The notes under the pieces: generated by a model
What the model was told of the DNA's origin: nothing
Database searches by the model: none
What the model saw: the letters and a program-made list of their open reading frames with translations, nothing else
Assembly (NCBI GenBank): GCA_029260955.1
Contig: JAJDCF010000095.1
Span: 1 to 5,064 of the forward strand
Length of the DNA: 5,064 nucleotides
Source: Patescibacteria group bacterium
GTDB lineage: Bacteria > Patescibacteriota > Gracilibacteria > UM-FILTER-43-11
Direction of reading: 5' to 3'
Translations under genes and position numbers: made by a program
Shown here: in pieces, positions 3,868 through 5,064 of the stretch
Position numbering within the stretch: position 1 is the stretch's first letter
Layout of the letters: each line of letters begins with the position of its first letter

Positions 3868-4533
3868 CTATTTGCTCAATTCAATTACCCCTTTGTCAGT
3901 GACTGAAATCAGGCCATCGTCTTTTAGCTTTTTAATAGACCTGGTTACCGTCACGCGATTTAGATTGGTATGTTCAGCAAGTTTTTCGTGGGTGATCTGA
4001 AGGGGGACTGGTATAAGTTTGCCCACAAAGCTACTTTGCCTTTTCTTCTGTAGTCTTTCTAGTTCCAGGTAAACACGCTCCGAAGCTGTTTCGATATTGC
4101 TGCGAATCTTGATTTCATAGTCTTGCACGCGTCTTACCATCTTCTGCATCAAGCTCAAAATTAACTCTGGGCGGTTTTGGACTATTTTTAGAAATTCATC
4201 TAGCGAGGTCACACAAAGAAGGGTACCTTTGGTTGTTTCCGCAAAATGAGTTGGTTTTTCCTGATGAGGATCGAAGCTTCCAAATACGCTGCCTGGCCCC
4301 AGGGTATCAAAAATTGATCTTTTGCCATCTTTGGAGTGATAAAGAATGATTTCGCCGTGTTTTAGTACATATATGTTGTTATCAGGCGTATGTGGGGTAT
4401 AAATCTGGGTCCCTTTTCTAAAATTTTCCTCGATGGAAGTGGGCGCCAGTAAACAGTGAGCTTTTTCTGATACACCTTCATATATATCAAGGTCTTTCAG
4501 AAACCACATTTTGTCATCGTGCTCTGTAGTCAT
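3868..4533 (-). CDS. Crp/Fnr-family transcription regulator (221 aa)
   Basis: Length and layout are those of the Crp/Fnr family. An N-terminal cyclic-nucleotide-binding-type beta barrel spans about 12-120 (IYVLKHGEIILYH at 54-66, LGPGSVFGSF at 78-87). A long dimerisation helix covers about 121-160. The C-terminal winged helix-turn-helix follows, with ITHEKLAEHTNLNRVTVTRS (180-199) as its core and LKDDGLIS before the wing. The cAMP phosphate-binding cassette of true CRP (GE...RSA) is not recognisable after FGSF, and only two cysteines (27, 107) are present, so neither cAMP binding nor an FNR 4Fe-4S cluster is supported; the signal is unknown. It is divergent from a thioredoxin-like lipoprotein and directly upstream, in transcription order, of the Phd-like gene. 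The ATG has no Shine-Dalgarno and lies 28 bases from an extended -10 box. Plausible targets are the inverted repeats at 3846-3863 and 4651-4668. Confidence 0.93.
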   Translation of the reverse strand: MTTEHDDKMWFLKDLDIYEGVSEKAHCLLAPTSIEENFRKGTQIYTPHTPDNNIYVLKHGEIILYHSKDGKRSIFDTLGPGSVFGSFDPHQEKPTHFAETTKGTLLCVTSLDEFLKIVQNRPELILSLMQKMVRRVQDYEIKIRSNIETASERVYLELERLQKKRQSSFVGKLIPVPLQITHEKLAEHTNLNRVTVTRSIKKLKDDGLISVTDKGVIELSK

Positions 4534-4560
4534 AATATTTGGGGGTTGTGCTATATTTTA

Positions 4561-4569
4561 ACTTTATCA
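4561..4569 (-). promoter_or_regulatory. Putative extended -10 element of the Crp/Fnr-family gene
   Basis: TGATAAAGT (4569-4561, minus strand) is an extended -10 (TGnTAAAGT) inside the 11-mer TGATAAAGTTA that is also present before the ferredoxin gene. In both places its last base is 26 positions from the first base of the ATG. No good -35 hexamer is seen 17-18 bases upstream, which is tolerable for an extended -10 promoter. Confidence 0.5.
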
Positions 4570-4630
4570 TATAGGTTATGGCCAGGGGCTTATTGTTCGT
4601 AGTCAAAGCTACTGTGGACTGCTTATTATG

Positions 4631-4639
4631 TGATATAAA
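4631..4639 (+). promoter_or_regulatory. Putative extended -10 promoter of the thioredoxin-like lipoprotein gene
   Basis: TGATATAAA combines TG (4631-4632) with TATAAA (4634-4639), an extended -10. A -35 at the usual distance (ACTGTG, 4611-4616) is poor. Initiation near 4646 would leave a leader of about 24 nt, in line with other genes here, and would place the 4651-4668 inverted repeat just downstream of the start point. Confidence 0.4.
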
Positions 4640-4650
4640 TGAGGGTGTTT

Positions 4651-4668
4651 AATTATTAATCAATAATT
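4651..4668. promoter_or_regulatory. Inverted repeat AATTATT-N4-AATAATT before the lipoprotein start
   Basis: AATTATT (4651-4657) and AATAATT (4662-4668) form a perfect 7-4-7 inverted repeat ending one base before the ATG at 4670. The geometry is the same as the repeat at 3846-3863, and both share TT-N4-AA at the centre. All arm bases are A or T in AT-rich DNA, so chance is a real alternative. Confidence 0.3.
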
Positions 4669-4669
4669 T

Positions 4670-5064
4670 ATGGAAAAGCATATTATTAACAAAAATGACC
4701 TGTCATTACCCTTTATAATAGTAATTATGACTGCTGCCTTGTTTTTATCGGGATGTAATTTAAATACTGAGACTGATGATACTTCTACTTCTCACGAAGG
4801 TGCTATGGCACCTACTTCAGTGGTAGTAGGTGGAGGTACTGGATCAGTTGATATCGAAGTGACCCCTACAGTTAGCTACCAGGTTGGAGCGATGCAACCA
4901 TTTGATAAAGAAAAGTTGAATGCGGCTATAGCTGATGGGAAGACGGTATTCCTCGACTTCTTTGCCTCATGGTGTCCCACCTGTAGGGCTAACAAGCCTA
5001 TTGTAGAGGCAGCTGTTGAGGCTAACGGAGAAGTAGTCGGTTTTGTAGCGAATTACGATACTGA
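4670..5064 (+). CDS. Thioredoxin-like lipoprotein, N-terminal part (runs off the window)
   Basis: The first 131 codons are present. Residues 1-28 form a lipoprotein signal peptide: a charged start, a hydrophobic core (LPFIIVIMTAALFL, 13-26) and the lipobox LSGC, with Cys29 as the lipidated residue; the next residue is Asn. A Ser/Thr/Gly-rich linker (30-75) leads to a thioredoxin-fold domain with VFLDFFASWCPTCRANKP (93-110). Cys102 and Cys105 are the redox pair, and WCPTC resembles membrane-anchored TlpA/DsbD-type thioredoxins more than cytosolic WCGPC. It probably reduces or isomerises disulfides, or supplies electrons, on the outer face of the membrane. The start ATG 4670 is the first in frame giving a full signal peptide; there is no Shine-Dalgarno. 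The C-terminal half of the fold, including the expected cis-proline, lies beyond the window. Confidence 0.85.
   Translation, partial: MEKHIINKNDLSLPFIIVIMTAALFLSGCNLNTETDDTSTSHEGAMAPTSVVVGGGTGSVDIEVTPTVSYQVGAMQPFDKEKLNAAIADGKTVFLDFFASWCPTCRANKPIVEAAVEANGEVVGFVANYDT

Noticed and set aside
3868..4533. True FNR (4Fe-4S) or cAMP-responsive CRP
   Set aside because: Only two cysteines, not clustered at the N-terminus, and no recognisable cAMP phosphate-binding cassette.
1..5064. CRISPR arrays, tRNA/rRNA genes, insertion sequences
   Set aside because: No regularly spaced repeats, no tRNA cloverleaf or rRNA-like sequence and no transposase-like frame or terminal inverted repeats were seen on either strand.

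Overview
The window looks like ordinary chromosome from an uncultured bacterium with moderate-to-low GC. TGA, TAA and TAG all act as stops (TGA ends the transaldolase gene), so the code is the standard bacterial one. Most genes lack a Shine-Dalgarno sequence. They instead have a sigma-70-like -10 box whose proximal end lies 24-31 bases before the start codon, giving very short leaders. The gene content would fit a candidate-phylum (CPR/Peregrinibacteria-like) genome, but this placement is only a guess.

Layout. Minus strand, 715 to 1: a pentose-phosphate operon, with a transaldolase (TalC/FSA family) overlapping the start of a 6-phosphogluconate dehydrogenase gene by ATGA; the second gene leaves the window. 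Plus strand, 857-1687: a stand-alone protein with a RelA/SpoT-type nucleotidyltransferase core, transcribed divergently from the transaldolase. It ends tail to tail with hflX, the two stop codons sharing the bases TTAA. Minus strand, 3063 to 1684: a 2Fe-2S ferredoxin gene directly abutting hflX (TAA|ATG). Minus strand, 3733 to 3179: a GC-rich gene for a protein with two tandem Phd/YefM-like modules, framed by its own promoter, leader hairpin, strong ribosome binding site and intrinsic terminator. Minus strand, 4533 to 3868: a Crp/Fnr-family regulator. Plus strand, 4670 to the end: a lipoprotein with a thioredoxin-like WCPTC domain, divergent from the regulator and cut by the window edge.

The most unusual region is 3131-3863. 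The Phd-like gene differs from its neighbours in GC content, codon choice, start codon and use of a Shine-Dalgarno. Its leader carries a 12-bp hairpin whose pairing is complete only in the minus-strand RNA, and a 23-codon upstream reading frame that stops one base before the GTG start. Its -35 box lies inside a perfect 7-4-7 inverted repeat just downstream of the Crp/Fnr gene, and a second 7-4-7 repeat precedes the lipoprotein start. A plausible reading is a small regulon in which the Crp/Fnr protein controls a horizontally acquired regulator and a redox lipoprotein. The other item of note is the RelA/SpoT-like protein, which has no hydrolase, TGS or ACT domain.
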